NCBI GenBank assembly: GCA_023105745.1 | Contig: JALGQZ010000015.1 | Span: 937,501-1,001,500 of the forward strand | Length of the DNA: 64,000 bases | Reading direction: 5' to 3' | Source of the DNA: Austropuccinia psidii | Lineage: Eukaryota > Basidiomycota > Pucciniomycetes > Pucciniales > Sphaerophragmiaceae | Part shown: positions 38,304 through 50,276 of the stretch, piece after piece | How positions within the stretch are numbered: position 1 is the first letter of the stretch | How the letters are laid out: the number at the start of each line of letters is the position of its first letter | Position numbers and translations under genes: made by a program | Notes under the pieces: model-generated | What the model was told of the DNA's origin: nothing | The model's database searches: none | The model's input: the letters and a program-made list of their open reading frames with translations, nothing else

Positions 38304-40476
38304 TGTGAGCCTGTGAGGTATGTATAACATACCCATAAGGCCACAAATGATTTTATAAACAGCTCATTTTGTCTTAAACAGACTTTTTAGTTGAAATTAA
38401 AATAAAAAATAACAAAAAATAAGTATAACTTTATTTTGGATAAACAAAGTTATAAATATTATGTCATTTTTGGATTCTACACCAAAAACAACCTAGGGTA
38501 CATCCATAAGGTGTTATACCCAAAAACACTTATTTCTTGTGTTATTAGAAGATTTAAGAATCTCACAGTACTAATGTAGCTTTTTTAACATTCTTTTAAA
38601 AATTGTTAAATTTAAGCTTAAATAAGCTTAAATTTAAAGTTGCATAAGGTTAATGCAAGCTTACCAAAATTTTAGTTAAAATTGAGGTGTGGTGTATATT
38701 TACTGAATTGGCTAAGGCTTTTCCATACAGAATGTAAATCCTGCGTGAGCTCAATTTAAAAGGGTTTAAAGCCATGGTATGGCTTTAAATAAATAAAAGG
38801 GCAAAATCCACGCAAAAAGGTGGGACAAAGGAAAAAGACCAAATAGAGCTGGGGTACCCAGCTTTTTGGATCTGCAATGATTCAATTAAGGTTTTCCACC
38901 TGTATTGGAGGATTTTAAACCTTATTTAAACTTTAAGATTAGACTTTGATCCAACCTTAAGGTTTAAACTGGTTTTATCCCAATTTGGACAGGAATTTCA
39001 AGCTGCCAAAGGGTAAATCCCAATATGCAGGCTTGGAATCAAGGTTTTAAGAACTGTCAAAGCTTAATCAGGCTTAAAAACCCTAAAGTTACAAGCATCA
39101 AAACCTTATCAAAAGCTAAGGTTTGGTGTGTATTGCTATTTTACATGGAAAAATAGTAATAACTTCAAAAATTCATTAAAAAGCCAAATCTTAATGGATT
39201 TGCTTGAAAATTTCACACAGCTGGGAATTTAATATTATCTATATATAAATTAAATTTTAAGTATCTTATATAAATAAAATTCCTGGGTAATTAGCCTGGA
39301 AATTTACTCTTTTAATTAAGCTCAAAGAAAATTATGATTTCTTTAAAAATTAATTAAAAATTGAGTTTAAGAGATTTCTGCTTGAAACTCTATTTTTAAG
39401 TTGTTCATGTGATGAACTTTAATATAAAAAGGTTTATTTATATTAAGAACTTAATATAATTAGTTTAAATGAGGATTAAAGTTACATGGAGCTAAGAATA
39501 ACACTGGTAACTTTAAATTGGAATTGAAAACAAGTTTCCTTAAGTTAAGAACTTTGTTTTTAAGTATGGTTTTTCAGTTTTGACCTGAGCACGCCCTCTA
39601 TATTCATTATGAATCATGAGAGCTGCTCTGAAGACATAAAAAGAGTCTTTTCATCACTGTTTTTGTCCATCATTCATCATCAATCCAATCATATTAGAAA
39701 TTTAAACAGGTAAAGTTTTATTATTCATAAAATCTTATTATTAAAGTAATTCTTAAGTTATTTTATTCTTTATTAATTGTAAATTAAAGAATTGAAGTCA
39801 TAGAATTCAGATTATTGTTGTAATCATCAATAATATATTTTATATTATAAAATTTTCATCTTAAATATCTTTTAAAATCCACAAATTTCTCTTAAAAACT
39901 CTTTAATCTTAAATTTTATCATAAAAAGTTGTTTTATCCTTAAAATTATTGATTTCAGACGTGTTTTTAACTTATACTCATTATTTAATATAATAACTGT
40001 TGTTGTTTAACTTGCTGTATTAAATAAATATTATAAGTAAGTTTTTCTCTAAAGTTCTATATTTTTTTATCTAGTATTAGTTTTTTTATTTAGAATTTTA
40101 TTCTCTAAGAATTATTTCTGCACAGTGTGTGTTATAATTCTTTTATAAATAATATTTATATTATTTATAAGTGGTTAATATTTATATTTTCACATGTAAT
40201 TGTCTCATTAAGAGCTTTACAATTCTTATTGTTATAACTGTCAGTGACTATAACAATAATAGAATAATTATAATTTTATTATAATTATTATATTTTTTTT
40301 ATTATTATATTTTTATAATAGTAATTAAATTTATTTTTTTATATATAATTATTTTTAATAATTATATTTCAATTTTTGGTTATAATATTTTATTATATTA
40401 TATATTTCTATTGAGGACAGTCATAGTACTCTTGATTTTGCTACTATTATCAAGAGTTTCATAGACAAACCTTACA
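38304..40476 (+). repeat. Element C 3' LTR
   Basis: 2,173 bp, nearly identical to 29526-31699, with scattered single-base differences. TSD TAAAA follows. Confidence 0.94.
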
Positions 40477-41314
40477 TAAAATGACATTGGTAAAATATTT
40501 CAAGTCTTCCGTTGGATTGACAGAAGTTCATTTTAGTTGACTGAAGTTTGGTAATTTGGCTTCTTGCATTAATGACTGATTTTCATTTTCAGCTAATTTA
40601 TAAAAATAAGATATTCTTTATTGAATGAATTCATCATATTGTTGAAGTTTGGACCATTGCTTATTATCTGTTTTAATTTGATGAGGAGTCAAACCAGGCT
40701 TTTGGGAGTAAACACCTAAACGTTTTGAAATTAATTATTAATTATTAAAATAAAGAGCAAAAAATATCACACACCTTCAGATTTGCAAGAATCAGAACCA
40801 GGATGAAAGCCAATACCCTTAATAATTCCACCTAGGACTTGTTTATTTGTTTTAATTTGTTGTCAACTTTGGGATAAGTACATTAATGTCATAATAAGGA
40901 ATTTTAGGATCTTAGAGGGGTCATAAGAACTGTCAAAAGGGGTGATTTCATAAATGACAAAAGGTAAAGATGGCTCCTTGGTTTTATGAATGACTACATA
41001 AGGATGGGGTAAAGTGTTTACCAATGGAAGCTTTAACCATGAGGCATTGGCTGCTTTCTTGTCAATTGAGATGTTAGAGAAGCTCTTATATCCTGTGTTT
41101 GAATGGCCAAGGTGAGACATGATTTGTTTTGAATCATGGATATGTTGTCTTTGGCTTTGGGTGAGTTTTCTTTTATGATTTTTTTGGTATTATTGTCCTC
41201 ATGATGTTCTATATTTGATTTAGTCCAAGCCATGACATCAAGAGGAGGAATAATAGTTTTATCATCTTTCAAATCATTCTGATGATGTGCTGAGTCTGGT
41301 TCAGCCCTAACCAT

Positions 41315-42830
41315 GATATCATCAGAATGAGCTTCAGAGTGAGAGAGAGGAAGAGCATTTTTTTTTGAATTTCAATCATTATGGAAGGGGGTGAAATTGA
41401 ACCACATTGTAGAAAAACCCCTTATAAATAATCCACCCCTATATTGACAAATAATTAAAAAAAATTAAAACAAAATAAATTAAAAAGAATCATCAGCATG
41501 ATAAAATATCAAAAAGAATCAAAAATAAAAAGGATCAGCAATGATCATGATTAAAAAAATAAAATAGGAATTTCTCATCAGAGATTATCATAAGAATGAA
41601 ATAGAAAAAAACCATTAGTTAGCTATGATGATTATCAAAATAATAGAAAGAGGGAAAAAAGAAATGAAAGATAATAAGTAATAATAATGATTAAATTTTA
41701 AAACAAATCAATGATCATCAATGATCATCAATGATCATCAACAGAAAAAACAAGAAAAAAAGTAAAAATATTGGTTATTTATTAGAATCATCAGGATTAT
41801 GAAAAAAGAAAAAAAGAATATGAAGAAACAAAAAAGAAAGAGAAACAGTGTCAGTATTTTTATAACTGATAGATGAAGTTAATTTGAAAAAAATAAAAGA
41901 AATTATCTAGAAATGTTAATGGCCTCCAACAGGCCTATAACAAGTGAAAAATAAGAAAAAAAATCTTTGAATTGATTCCGAGAAATTTGAAGCAGTTAAG
42001 CCCTAGATCCTCCCAGAAGCGTTTTTGGGAGGCTCTAGGGTGATTGAAGGATGGATTCTGGCAGGTTGAGGTGAGTTGGTGGTGGATAGAAGTATGGATG
42101 GTTGATGGGGGCTGAGACTGAGGTGAAGATGGTAGAGATGATCCTGTTCAAAATAGAATAGAATAAAAAAACTAACCTGGTTAGAAAAAGAAAAAAATTT
42201 CAAAAAAAAAATAGAAAATCTAATAAAAAGACAGATAGAAAATCAGTTTTTGAGAACTAATTGGGAGTGAAGGGATGAAGTTTTTACCAGGTTTATTTTT
42301 GAAATAGAAGTAATTTGGTGAACAGGATTTTTTCAATTTAAAAAATAAATTTACATTCTATTTGAAAAAAAATAAAAAATTCAGTGGAGTTGATTTCTGT
42401 TTTATTATTTGAAAAAAATTAAAAAAAAATAATAATTCAGTGGAGTTTATTTCTGTTTGATTTAAAAGAAATCAACTTGTATTTGAAAAAAAAAACATAG
42501 AAAAAACTGGCAATTCAGTGGAAATGATTTCTATTTTATTTAAAAAAACTTCAAATTTGAAGGGGAAATCCACTTGTTTTTGAAAAGAAATCAAGAAACA
42601 AAAGAAATTTCAAGGGAGCCATCATATTCCATTTGAAAAAACTTTCTCATTGTTCTTTGAAACATAAATTATCAATGCAAAACTTGATGGAATTAGCATT
42701 GGAAAAAATTTCAATCTAATTTCAAAACATAAGATCAATTTCAAATTTTTTCCCCAATTGCAAATAAACATCAATTATATTTGACAAATCACCACAATAT
42801 AAAATGATCACATTACATATACCTAATATG
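41315..42830. other. Non-coding spacer inside the Harbinger element
   Basis: A-rich purine tracts with no credible gene. It holds a 10-bp tandem repeat (ATGATCATCA, three copies, about 41,707-41,742) and a series of diverged repeats containing AATTCAGTGGA(A/G) followed by TTTCT(A/G)TTT near 42,380-42,540. It separates the TET/JBP-like gene (start at 41,314) from the 3' end of the Myb/SANT-like gene (42,831), both on the minus strand. Confidence 0.5.
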
Positions 42831-42957
42831 TTACTTTTTATTTATTAATTTCAGACTGTGTTCCAGCTCTGCAATTGGCCTGCTTGATGACAATTCTGCT
42901 AAAGTGAGATCCATCTGGCATTGCTTTTCCTTCATTTCCAATTCCCAATTCCACTTT

Positions 42958-44396
42958 TGTCAGGATGAGTCTATGTTGAAGTGGAAATAAAGCTATTTAC
43001 AACTAAAACTATGACTGTGACACGTGGAAAATAGTTTAAAATAGTTTTATAAGGGTTAAAGATGGATTAATTTAATAATAAAAGGGGCTTTACTATATGA
43101 AATATAGTGGTGGTGAGCGCTGTTGAAAGCCCTGGGTGCAGCTTTACCTGTTGGGTTACAATAATAAAGACTACAATACTTTAAATTAAGAGTATACCTG
43201 TTTATTACCCAAGATTAAAACTGTTTTTGACAGTTTACTACGTAGGGTATTCAAGAGCAGGATGAGGAAAGGCTTTTGGCTGTGAAAAGCCCTCCTTTTA
43301 TCCTAAAATTGAGGTGGAAAGGCTGCTAGACCTTTCCACGTAGAGGAAGTGAAGATTTTTCACTCTCTATGACAGGCTTGTGGTTTGCAAACAGCCTGTA
43401 TACCCTGTATTGGGCTCACATGTGGTTTTGAAACCACATCTGGGCAGTTTTCACCAATACAGGGTGAAAATTTTCATCTGGGGACCTCACAGCCTGATTC
43501 TGACGTGTATGACGCGTAGAATGCTGTACAGAAACTGTATGGGACCCCAGTATTGACTGACATATGAGGTATTGAAGTAAAAACATGCTTCTTCGTCTAT
43601 TTGACACCTCATATTCATGGTTATGGGATATTATCCCATGGTAAGGCTGTATCTGACAGCAGGTGGGATTTTGACCTTAAAATGGTCATAACTCTGTCAG
43701 TTTTTGAGATATCAAGCTCAAAGTTGGTTCATTTAATAGCTCTGTATGAGCTCTACACAATGGTACCCAACTTGACATGGTTATCATTAAATATGACAAA
43801 GTTATCCCATGTACAAGTATTTTTGTACATTGGCGTGGTCTGGTCAAAAGCTGTATTAAGCTTGTTTGGCCAATAACTTCTTTTGTAGTTGAGTTATGAG
43901 GAAATGGATGGCACCATCAGATAGCCCTGATTGGGCTCTTTCCAAAAAGACCCCACTTCAGGTATCTCACACTAAAACTGTAAAAGTTAGATGAGAGGTG
44001 AATGTTTTGTTCACCCTTATTTGGTCTGAATTTGACCATAACTCAAGTAATACTGGTGCTAGCTCAGTTTGGCTGGCACCATTAGATAGCCCTGGCTTAG
44101 AGCTTCATTTTGAATACCCATTTGATGGGGTTAAGCCTCTCCTTCTAGATTTTAGATGAGAGGGGAAAATTAATGTTTATGCTCAGCAATAACTTTGAGC
44201 AGGAATAACTTTGTTATTTCTTGTCCTATGGTGATGGGACTTATATTTTCAGGAAGAGGTGAGTTTCCTCTTTTTTTTGATACCTTCTGAGCTAATTTGG
44301 CTCAGCTCCATGTTTTGGTGGTATTTTGGCTATACCATTGGTTTATGGTATTTTGGCTGTCATGCTTGTGCTCTGGTTTTGAGTCACAGGCTGACA
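42958..44396 (-). repeat. Element D 3' LTR
   Basis: 1,439 bp. It carries an extra 16 bp (GAGCAGGAATAACTTT, about 44,195-44,210) forming a tandem duplication absent from the other LTR. Related to the LTR of element A at both ends. Confidence 0.95.
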
Positions 44397-44410
44397 TACC
44401 CTCCCTCTAA
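44397..44410 (-). promoter_or_regulatory. Element D polypurine tract
   Basis: On the minus strand AGAGGGAGGGTA lies directly upstream of the 3' LTR. Confidence 0.75.
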
Positions 44411-44420
44411 AAAAGGCTCA

Positions 44421-47400
44421 TCATTGATGAGACTGTTCAGTCCTCCTAGAGGCTCTGAATCTCCTCAAATGGAGGTTCCCATCTGGTATGGCATCCTCTG
44501 CCAACCATTTGTCTTTGTCAGCTGTCTGGTTCTTGAATCTGACTAGATATTGTCTCTGATCCTTCCCATTGAGTCTGATTTTTCTGGCCCTGATGATTTT
44601 ACTCACAGGTCCAGGAGATTCTTCTACTTCCACTATTTCTGGTGGAGTGATGTTTTTCTTCCTGGAGGGGAATTTATCCTCTTCTGTTTGGAAGTATGGT
44701 TTGACCAGGCTTACTGGAAAGACTGGGTGTTTCCTAGAAACCTCCTCAGTGAGCTTGACCTCTACTGCATTCTTCCCTATCAACTTAATGATAGTGAAGG
44801 GCCCTACAAATGAGTCTCTCATTTTCTTGGGTCCTTTGAGATTGTTAAAGTTTAGTGTAGACACTAACACCTGGTCCCCTTCCTTGAAGTCAGGTTCCAT
44901 ATGTGATTTGTCCCACCTCTGCTTATTATACTCTTTGGCCTCAGCTATGCATTTGGCAGCAGTATCACAGGCTTTCTTCCACATATCATGGAAGTATTTG
45001 GCTGTGGGGTGGATGGTCAGAAGATTTTTCTTCAAGTGATCCACAGGTAAAAGGGGATTCCACCCTTTCTCTACCAGTGCAGGTGTTTTTCCTGTGGTAG
45101 AGTGCTGGCTTGTATTATAAGCCAGTTGGACTGCTGGTAAGAGGGTGACCCAATCATGGGTATATCCCTCATGGTCCTTGTATTCCATGCCATAGGCACA
45201 GAACCTCCTGAGGATGTCCTCCATTGTTTGGATCATCCTCTCAGCTAGGCCATCTGTTTGTGGATGGTAAGCTGTGGAAAAAGCAAGCTTGGTGCCTAGC
45301 ATGTCATATAAATTGGTCCAAAATTCAGATGTGAATTTTGGGTCCCTGTCACTAATTATGATCTTAGGGACTCCACAGGTGGATATGATGTTATTCCAAA
45401 ATAACAGAGCAGTGTCCATGGCTGTGTCTTCTTTATGGCATGGTAGACATCTCATTCTCTTGCTGAACCTATCAACTATGATTAGGCAGGCATTGTAGTT
45501 TTCTTTGCCTCCTGGGACAAGTCCTGTGACCCAGTCCATGTTGATGGTTTCCCATGGGTGTTTGGGTTCTTCTATGTGTTGAAGTAACCCATATTTCTTC
45601 CCATGTTTTCTATTTTCCTTTTGGCATCTTTCACAAGTGTTGATGTATTCACTCAACTCTTGCTCCCACTTGGGCCACCAAGCTGTGCTTGCTACCCTCT
45701 CTTTAGTCCTGTCCTCACTCATGTGTCCCATGTAGGGGCAGTCATGGCATTCCTGCAGGATTAAAGAGATGTGGTCTCTGTCTATCACTGTGAGTGCACT
45801 GGTGTGCTTTTCTCTGTGATAAATCAGGCCATCTATAAGGAAGAATTTATTGTCCTTATAGGCCCTCAACCAGGGTTCCTCCAGCTGGGTTTCCAGTTCT
45901 GGGCTCCTGTATTTTTGTTGAAGGAGTTGGAGTAGTATGCTACACTGTTTGTGTTTGGCATAAGATTTCAGTACTGCATTGAAAAATTCATTGTGCAGTT
46001 CTGAGGAACTTATTCCCAGTATGGGGGTTTCTGTCCCTTCTGAATCAGTGTTTCCACTGTCAAGGGTACCACTCCCTGGTGCCCATTCAGAGAATCTGAA
46101 GTTTTTCTTCCTATTTATTTTCATAAAATGGATAGGAATTTTTGCAGCAACTTCAGGATCATAAGCTGGATTGCTTTTGACATTGTCCAGTGGCCATCTG
46201 CTAAGGCCATCTGCATTGGTATGGCTTTTACCTTCCTTGTATATGATGGTCATGTTCCCTCTATATTCCTGGATGGCTATTTGCCATCTCAGCATGTGTC
46301 TATTAGTAGTCTTCATGTTTAGTAAAGACTTCAAGGCTGTGCAGTCTGTGTAGACTTCAAAGACTGCACCCTCCAAATAATAATGGAGTTTTTCTAGAGC
46401 CCAGACTAGACATAGACATTCTGTCTGGGTGGCCCCATAACTGGCTTCTGAATCTTTCAGCTGCCTGGACATGTAAGATATTACACCTTCTCTTGGTTCA
46501 CCATCCACAATTTGTCTTTGGTGAAGGGCTGCTCCCAAGCCTTGGCTGCATGCTGCATCTATATATAACTTGAATGGTAGTTCAAAGTCAGGCAAGATGA
46601 GCACAGGTGCATTTGTGAGTTCATATTTGATCCTCTCATATGCATCCCTCCTTTCCTTGGTTATTTCAAAAACTACATCCTTTGAGCATAACTTGTATAG
46701 GCTACTAGTTATGTGAGCAAAGTTTTTGATGTGGTTTCTGTAGTAGCTAGCAAATCCAAGGAAAGATTGCATCTCTTTGATGTTCTTTGGTACTGGCTTT
46801 TGCAGTACTGCTGCTACTTTGTTCTGGTCAATTGCCAGACTAAGGCCTGAGACTTTGTGTCCTAGAGCTAGTAGCTCTTGTTGGCCAAAATTACACTTTT
46901 TAAGTGAAATTTTCAGATTGATGGGTGTACATTTACTTAGCACTCTGTCTATGTATTGTACATGGTCTTCCCATGTCTCTGAGTATATAATGATATCATC
47001 AATATATACTACCATCCAGCCTTCCATTATTTCTTCTTGAAATATGGTGTCCATCATCCTTTGGAAGTGGGCTGGTGCATTCTTGATGCCAAATGGCATC
47101 CTGGTGTACTCATATATGCCCATATGGCATATAATTCTGAGTAATTTCATGGAGTTTGGTTTAACTCCATTTTGGTGGAAGCCCTTCATACAATCCATCT
47201 TGGTTATGTATTTGGCTTTGGCCAATTTATCCAAGGCATGAGGTATCCTTGGTATAGGATACCTGTCTGCTTTTGTGTAGTTGTTCAGGGCTCTGAAGTC
47301 TCCACACAATCTAGACTTGCCATCATGCCAGGTGATCAGGACAGGAGTGGTGATTTCCACTATTTCATTATGTCCAATCTTCCTAATGACATCCATGTCC

Positions 47401-50276
47401 AGGAGTTCATTGATATGTTTCTCAATCTCTTTCCTGGTCTCCAGACTTGCTGGGTAAGGAGGTCTCCTTAACATGGGTGGATAAGGCCTTTCTACATCCA
47501 GATATAGTTCTATATCATGGCCTTTGATCTTGCCTAATGGTTCTTCACCAATGGCAAATGCTGGTCTGTTCTTCCTCAGCATCTTCAGTAAGCTTAGCTT
47601 TTGTTTACTGGTGAGGGTAGTGCTAAACTGTCCCTCTCTGAATTCTTTCAGAAGTTCTTCCAGTGGGTCCTGAGAAGATATCTGGTATATATCAAGAGAA
47701 AATTTCTTTTCCTTGTTAGTACCAATGGTAATATGCCTATTTTTACTGTTGTAAATATCTATGCCATACATCCTCTGGTAATCTGTTCCCAGTAAAAACC
47801 CTTGGATGTGGGCATCTTCAAGCACTACAAACTCTGGGTTGAGTCTGATATTACCAATTCTGTGGGGTATAATTTTCTCTTTGATAATTGTCCCAATAGA
47901 GGTCATCTTTCCAGATGCACTCTTAAAGTTCTTTGCCCTGGTGGGCAAGAGTTCTTTTTCCCAGTTTGGGAAGTGGTTATCCAGATAATTTTTGGCCACT
48001 ATGGAGCAGTGTGCTCCACTGTCAATGATCAGTGGGACCTGAGCATTGTCAATACATACAGTCATTTTTGTGGCTGTTCCATGTATATATGCCATTCCTT
48101 TGGTTGGTGTAACCAGGAATGTTTGTGCATCTTGTGTATGTTTACACAAGTTCTTGTTGGCAGTGTCTTGTGGCATTCCTGCTTCCAACTGTATATCCTG
48201 GATTTCCAATGGGGTTTCCTCTTGGTATTCCACTAGAAGTTCCTCTCTTGGGTCTTGATCATCATCAGATAGTTCTCTGATGGCATCTCCCATAGAGTCT
48301 GATTCAGAATCCTCTGTTGGAGGTTCTTCTTCAGGGACTTTTTCTATAGCATAGACTTTCTTCTTTGCTTTTGGACAGTTGTTGGCATAGTGGTCTGTTG
48401 AACCACAATTGTGACAAGAATTCTTCTTCTTTGCCACTTCTGCCACTCTTTCTCTGGGTTTGTCTTTAAACTCTACCCTGAAAGGTTGTTTTTCTTTGAA
48501 ACTATTGCTTCTATATGGGGTGAATTTCCCTATATTAGTCCTTTTCCTTATGTCTTGTAAGGTGTTGGCTATATCATCTAGAGTGCAATTTTGCTTGCAT
48601 CTGCACTTTACTGCATGCTCTAGTTCTCCTGGCAGTTGTGTCAGAAGTTTATGATTCCTCATTTGAATGTTCATTTGAGGATCAATGGCTTTAAGTCTTT
48701 TAGACTTTCTAAGACACCACTCATATGGATCTTTGTCCACAGAGTATTTGTCATTTTCAAATGACATGGTCTTTTGCCATATCCAAGTTCCATTACTGTA
48801 CTTTTGGATTATTTTACTCTTCCACCATGGCCAATTTCTTCTGCCATGGATTTCTTTCATTTCAGTGTACCATATACTTGCATGACCTTTAAATGCAGTA
48901 TTCAGTCTAGCAGTAATCCAGTAATCTGGTATGCTTGGTACATCAATGAAGAGTCCATCAATATAATCTATGAGTTCCATATGATCATATTCTCCTGATC
49001 CAGAGAATTTGGGCCAGTTTGAGGCCTCAGGAAGCTGTTTCAAGGCTTCCTTCTCTGAATAAGACATGCCATCTCCATCCTGGTATTGTGATGGAGATCT
49101 TGCCTTATTCAACAACATGGCATCTGGTTTGATGTCATCTGGTTGATATGGATTCTCCATAGCTTGGCCTTGTGGTTGGGGCTTTAAGCTATGGTAGGCA
49201 TCAAACAATTTGTTGATGTCTTGGTTCAGACACTCCCTGTCCCTGCTACTATGGTGTTGTTCTTCAGAGACTTGATTCAGTCTCTTGTTGGTTTCTTCAG
49301 AGGCTTTTCTCAGTTGAGCATATCCTTCCTGAAGGTTTTTAACTATCTGCTCCAATGAGGCTTGAGTTTTTCTCATCCTCTCTTGGGCAGCTTCAAATTC
49401 TGTAGCCTGCTTTGCAGATTGCTCAGCATATTGGGACATTTGTAACCACAGTGTGTCACTGTTGATGTTACTCTCAGATGTGATAATGTTATTTTCAGTC
49501 TGAGTGGGGGTAATGTTTCTATTACTAGGACTACTGATTCTAGAGTGGTTTACAACTACTTCTGGTTCTTGTGTACTTCTTTTACCAAATCTAACAGCTT
49601 CTGGATCATGGGGTCTGACTCTTTCCTCCTCTGGTTGAAGGAGGCTTTGTTCTTGCCCTTGTTGCCTTGTCTTCTCCTGGAAACTTCCTGGAATTGTGAA
49701 GAATGGTGACTCTTGGCCACTGATCTGCTGGTTTCTGAATGGTGTGAAGCCACTGGAGAGCTGATTTGGCATGCTCCTTGTGAACCTGAAGGAATCTGAG
49801 TAGGCCCTGTCTGGGTTAACTGTTCTTCTATAGCTTGGATAGTGGCTTGATTCTCCCTTATCCTCTGTGCCCTTGCCTCCAGGAGTCTGTGCTGCCTGGT
49901 AGGATTCCAACCCTTGGTGATTACCATAAGGTCTTTGAAGTCTATCTCTTTGAGACAGATCTTCTGGCAACTTGATCCCAGTTCTGCCCAGTGAGTTGCT
50001 AGGTTGAACCTCTTGTTGTCCATGCTCCATTGAAACAAATCTTTGAGGAGTTGGTGGATTTGAAGAACTTGATCCATATCCTTCCAGTCCTCTGGTTTGA
50101 GGTTTCTGTTGAATTGGAGTGTGAATGGCAAGGTTGATATTATCTCCCTCATTGTTTTGCCATCCACCACTGTGTCCAATGTGTCTTCTTTCAGGTCTTC
50201 TGGTTCTAGACATTCCTGCTCTATCCTCTGGCTGGTTCCTTTGGAAGCCAAGGTCTCTGAGGTGTGCAGGGGACAT
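44421..50276 (-). CDS. Element D Gag-Pol polyprotein (1,951 aa)
   Basis: The ATG at 50276-50274 ([10 protein letters not shown]) lies inside the 3' end of ORF1 intron 2. Order: Q/P-rich N-terminus overlapping ORF1, coiled coil, Gag domain ([22 protein letters not shown]), CCHC zinc knuckle (first Cys about 621), aspartic protease IIDSGAHCS (Asp about 752), reverse transcriptase with YIDDI (Tyr about 1091), RNase H ([19 protein letters not shown], then [12 protein letters not shown]), integrase HHCC finger ending TCERCQ, then a DDE core with Asp about 1581, Asp about 1643 and Glu about 1679, giving the DD35E spacing. The C-terminus is chromodomain-like (YLVRFKNQ...DKW...LRRF), which in chromoviruses guides insertion into heterochromatin. 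No stop or frameshift. Translation must come from RNA that keeps intron 2. Particle, reverse transcription and integration are the inferred roles. Confidence 0.96.
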   Translation of the reverse strand: MSPAHLRDLGFQRNQPEDRAGMSRTRRPERRHIGHSGGWQNNEGDNINLAIHTPIQQKPQTRGLEGYGSSSSNPPTPQRFVSMEHGQQEVQPSNSLGRTGIKLPEDLSQRDRLQRPYGNHQGLESYQAAQTPGGKGTEDKGESSHYPSYRRTVNPDRAYSDSFRFTRSMPNQLSSGFTPFRNQQISGQESPFFTIPGSFQEKTRQQGQEQSLLQPEEERVRPHDPEAVRFGKRSTQEPEVVVNHSRISSPSNRNITPTQTENNIITSESNINSDTLWLQMSQYAEQSAKQATEFEAAQERMRKTQASLEQIVKNLQEGYAQLRKASEETNKRLNQVSEEQHHSSRDRECLNQDINKLFDAYHSLKPQPQGQAMENPYQPDDIKPDAMLLNKARSPSQYQDGDGMSYSEKEALKQLPEASNWPKFSGSGEYDHMELIDYIDGLFIDVPSIPDYWITARLNTAFKGHASIWYTEMKEIHGRRNWPWWKSKIIQKYSNGTWIWQKTMSFENDKYSVDKDPYEWCLRKSKRLKAIDPQMNIQMRNHKLLTQLPGELEHAVKCRCKQNCTLDDIANTLQDIRKRTNIGKFTPYRSNSFKEKQPFRVEFKDKPRERVAEVAKKKNSCHNCGSTDHYANNCPKAKKKVYAIEKVPEEEPPTEDSESDSMGDAIRELSDDDQDPREELLVEYQEETPLEIQDIQLEAGMPQDTANKNLCKHTQDAQTFLVTPTKGMAYIHGTATKMTVCIDNAQVPLIIDSGAHCSIVAKNYLDNHFPNWEKELLPTRAKNFKSASGKMTSIGTIIKEKIIPHRIGNIRLNPEFVVLEDAHIQGFLLGTDYQRMYGIDIYNSKNRHITIGTNKEKKFSLDIYQISSQDPLEELLKEFREGQFSTTLTSKQKLSLLKMLRKNRPAFAIGEEPLGKIKGHDIELYLDVERPYPPMLRRPPYPASLETRKEIEKHINELLDMDVIRKIGHNEIVEITTPVLITWHDGKSRLCGDFRALNNYTKADRYPIPRIPHALDKLAKAKYITKMDCMKGFHQNGVKPNSMKLLRIICHMGIYEYTRMPFGIKNAPAHFQRMMDTIFQEEIMEGWMVVYIDDIIIYSETWEDHVQYIDRVLSKCTPINLKISLKKCNFGQQELLALGHKVSGLSLAIDQNKVAAVLQKPVPKNIKEMQSFLGFASYYRNHIKNFAHITSSLYKLCSKDVVFEITKERRDAYERIKYELTNAPVLILPDFELPFKLYIDAACSQGLGAALHQRQIVDGEPREGVISYMSRQLKDSEASYGATQTECLCLVWALEKLHYYLEGAVFEVYTDCTALKSLLNMKTTNRHMLRWQIAIQEYRGNMTIIYKEGKSHTNADGLSRWPLDNVKSNPAYDPEVAAKIPIHFMKINRKKNFRFSEWAPGSGTLDSGNTDSEGTETPILGISSSELHNEFFNAVLKSYAKHKQCSILLQLLQQKYRSPELETQLEEPWLRAYKDNKFFLIDGLIYHREKHTSALTVIDRDHISLILQECHDCPYMGHMSEDRTKERVASTAWWPKWEQELSEYINTCERCQKENRKHGKKYGLLQHIEEPKHPWETINMDWVTGLVPGGKENYNACLIIVDRFSKRMRCLPCHKEDTAMDTALLFWNNIISTCGVPKIIISDRDPKFTSEFWTNLYDMLGTKLAFSTAYHPQTDGLAERMIQTMEDILRRFCAYGMEYKDHEGYTHDWVTLLPAVQLAYNTSQHSTTGKTPALVEKGWNPLLPVDHLKKNLLTIHPTAKYFHDMWKKACDTAAKCIAEAKEYNKQRWDKSHMEPDFKEGDQVLVSTLNFNNLKGPKKMRDSFVGPFTIIKLIGKNAVEVKLTEEVSRKHPVFPVSLVKPYFQTEEDKFPSRKKNITPPEIVEVEESPGPVSKIIRARKIRLNGKDQRQYLVRFKNQTADKDKWLAEDAIPDGNLHLRRFRASRRTEQSHQ

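Larger units (their letters stand above)
29526..40476 (+). mobile_element. Element C: Ty3/gypsy LTR retrotransposon with defective pol
   Basis: LTRs at 29526-31699 and 38304-40476 (TGTGAGCCTGTGAGG...AAACCTTACA) are flanked by a perfect TAAAA duplication (29521-29525 and 40477-40481). The internal order is PBS, leader, ORF1/Gag overlap, Gag, protease, RT, RNase H, integrase, chromodomain-like end. The LTRs are about 99 percent identical by eye, yet the coding region has several stops and two frameshifts. It inserted into the TET/JBP-like gene of the Harbinger element. Confidence 0.95.
29096..41314 (-). pseudogene. TET/JBP-like 2OG-Fe(II) oxygenase domain gene, decayed and split by element C
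   Basis: Reading minus from the ATG at 41314: a variable N-terminal part, a frame change near 41,120, then YVVIHKTKEPSLPFVIYEITP, GIIKGIGFHPGSDSCKSEG, an intron near 40,720-40,775, then GVYSQKPGLTPHQIKTDN. Element C interrupts at the TAAAA duplication. The frame resumes at 29,525 with DGFFNKPPQDLNDINSWNYG, GNGLHFPKLKMEIDFS and, one frame over, MKILWKKSKMVHHT and THFGCSFQI. This order (GxGxxxGSDxxxxxGVYxxKPG, an NKPxxDxxD iron-site region, G-W/F-P, then THFGxSxQI) fits the expanded TET/JBP-like oxygenases of rust fungi as I know them. The His of the HxD motif appears replaced by Pro. Several in-frame stops show it is dead. Alternative: another rust-specific family of similar fold. Confidence 0.55.

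Noticed and set aside
41315..42203. Envelope or extra gene between C and D
   Set aside because: The only frame (66 codons, 42,003-42,203) has no membrane or family signature, and the sequence is purine-rich spacer of the Harbinger element.
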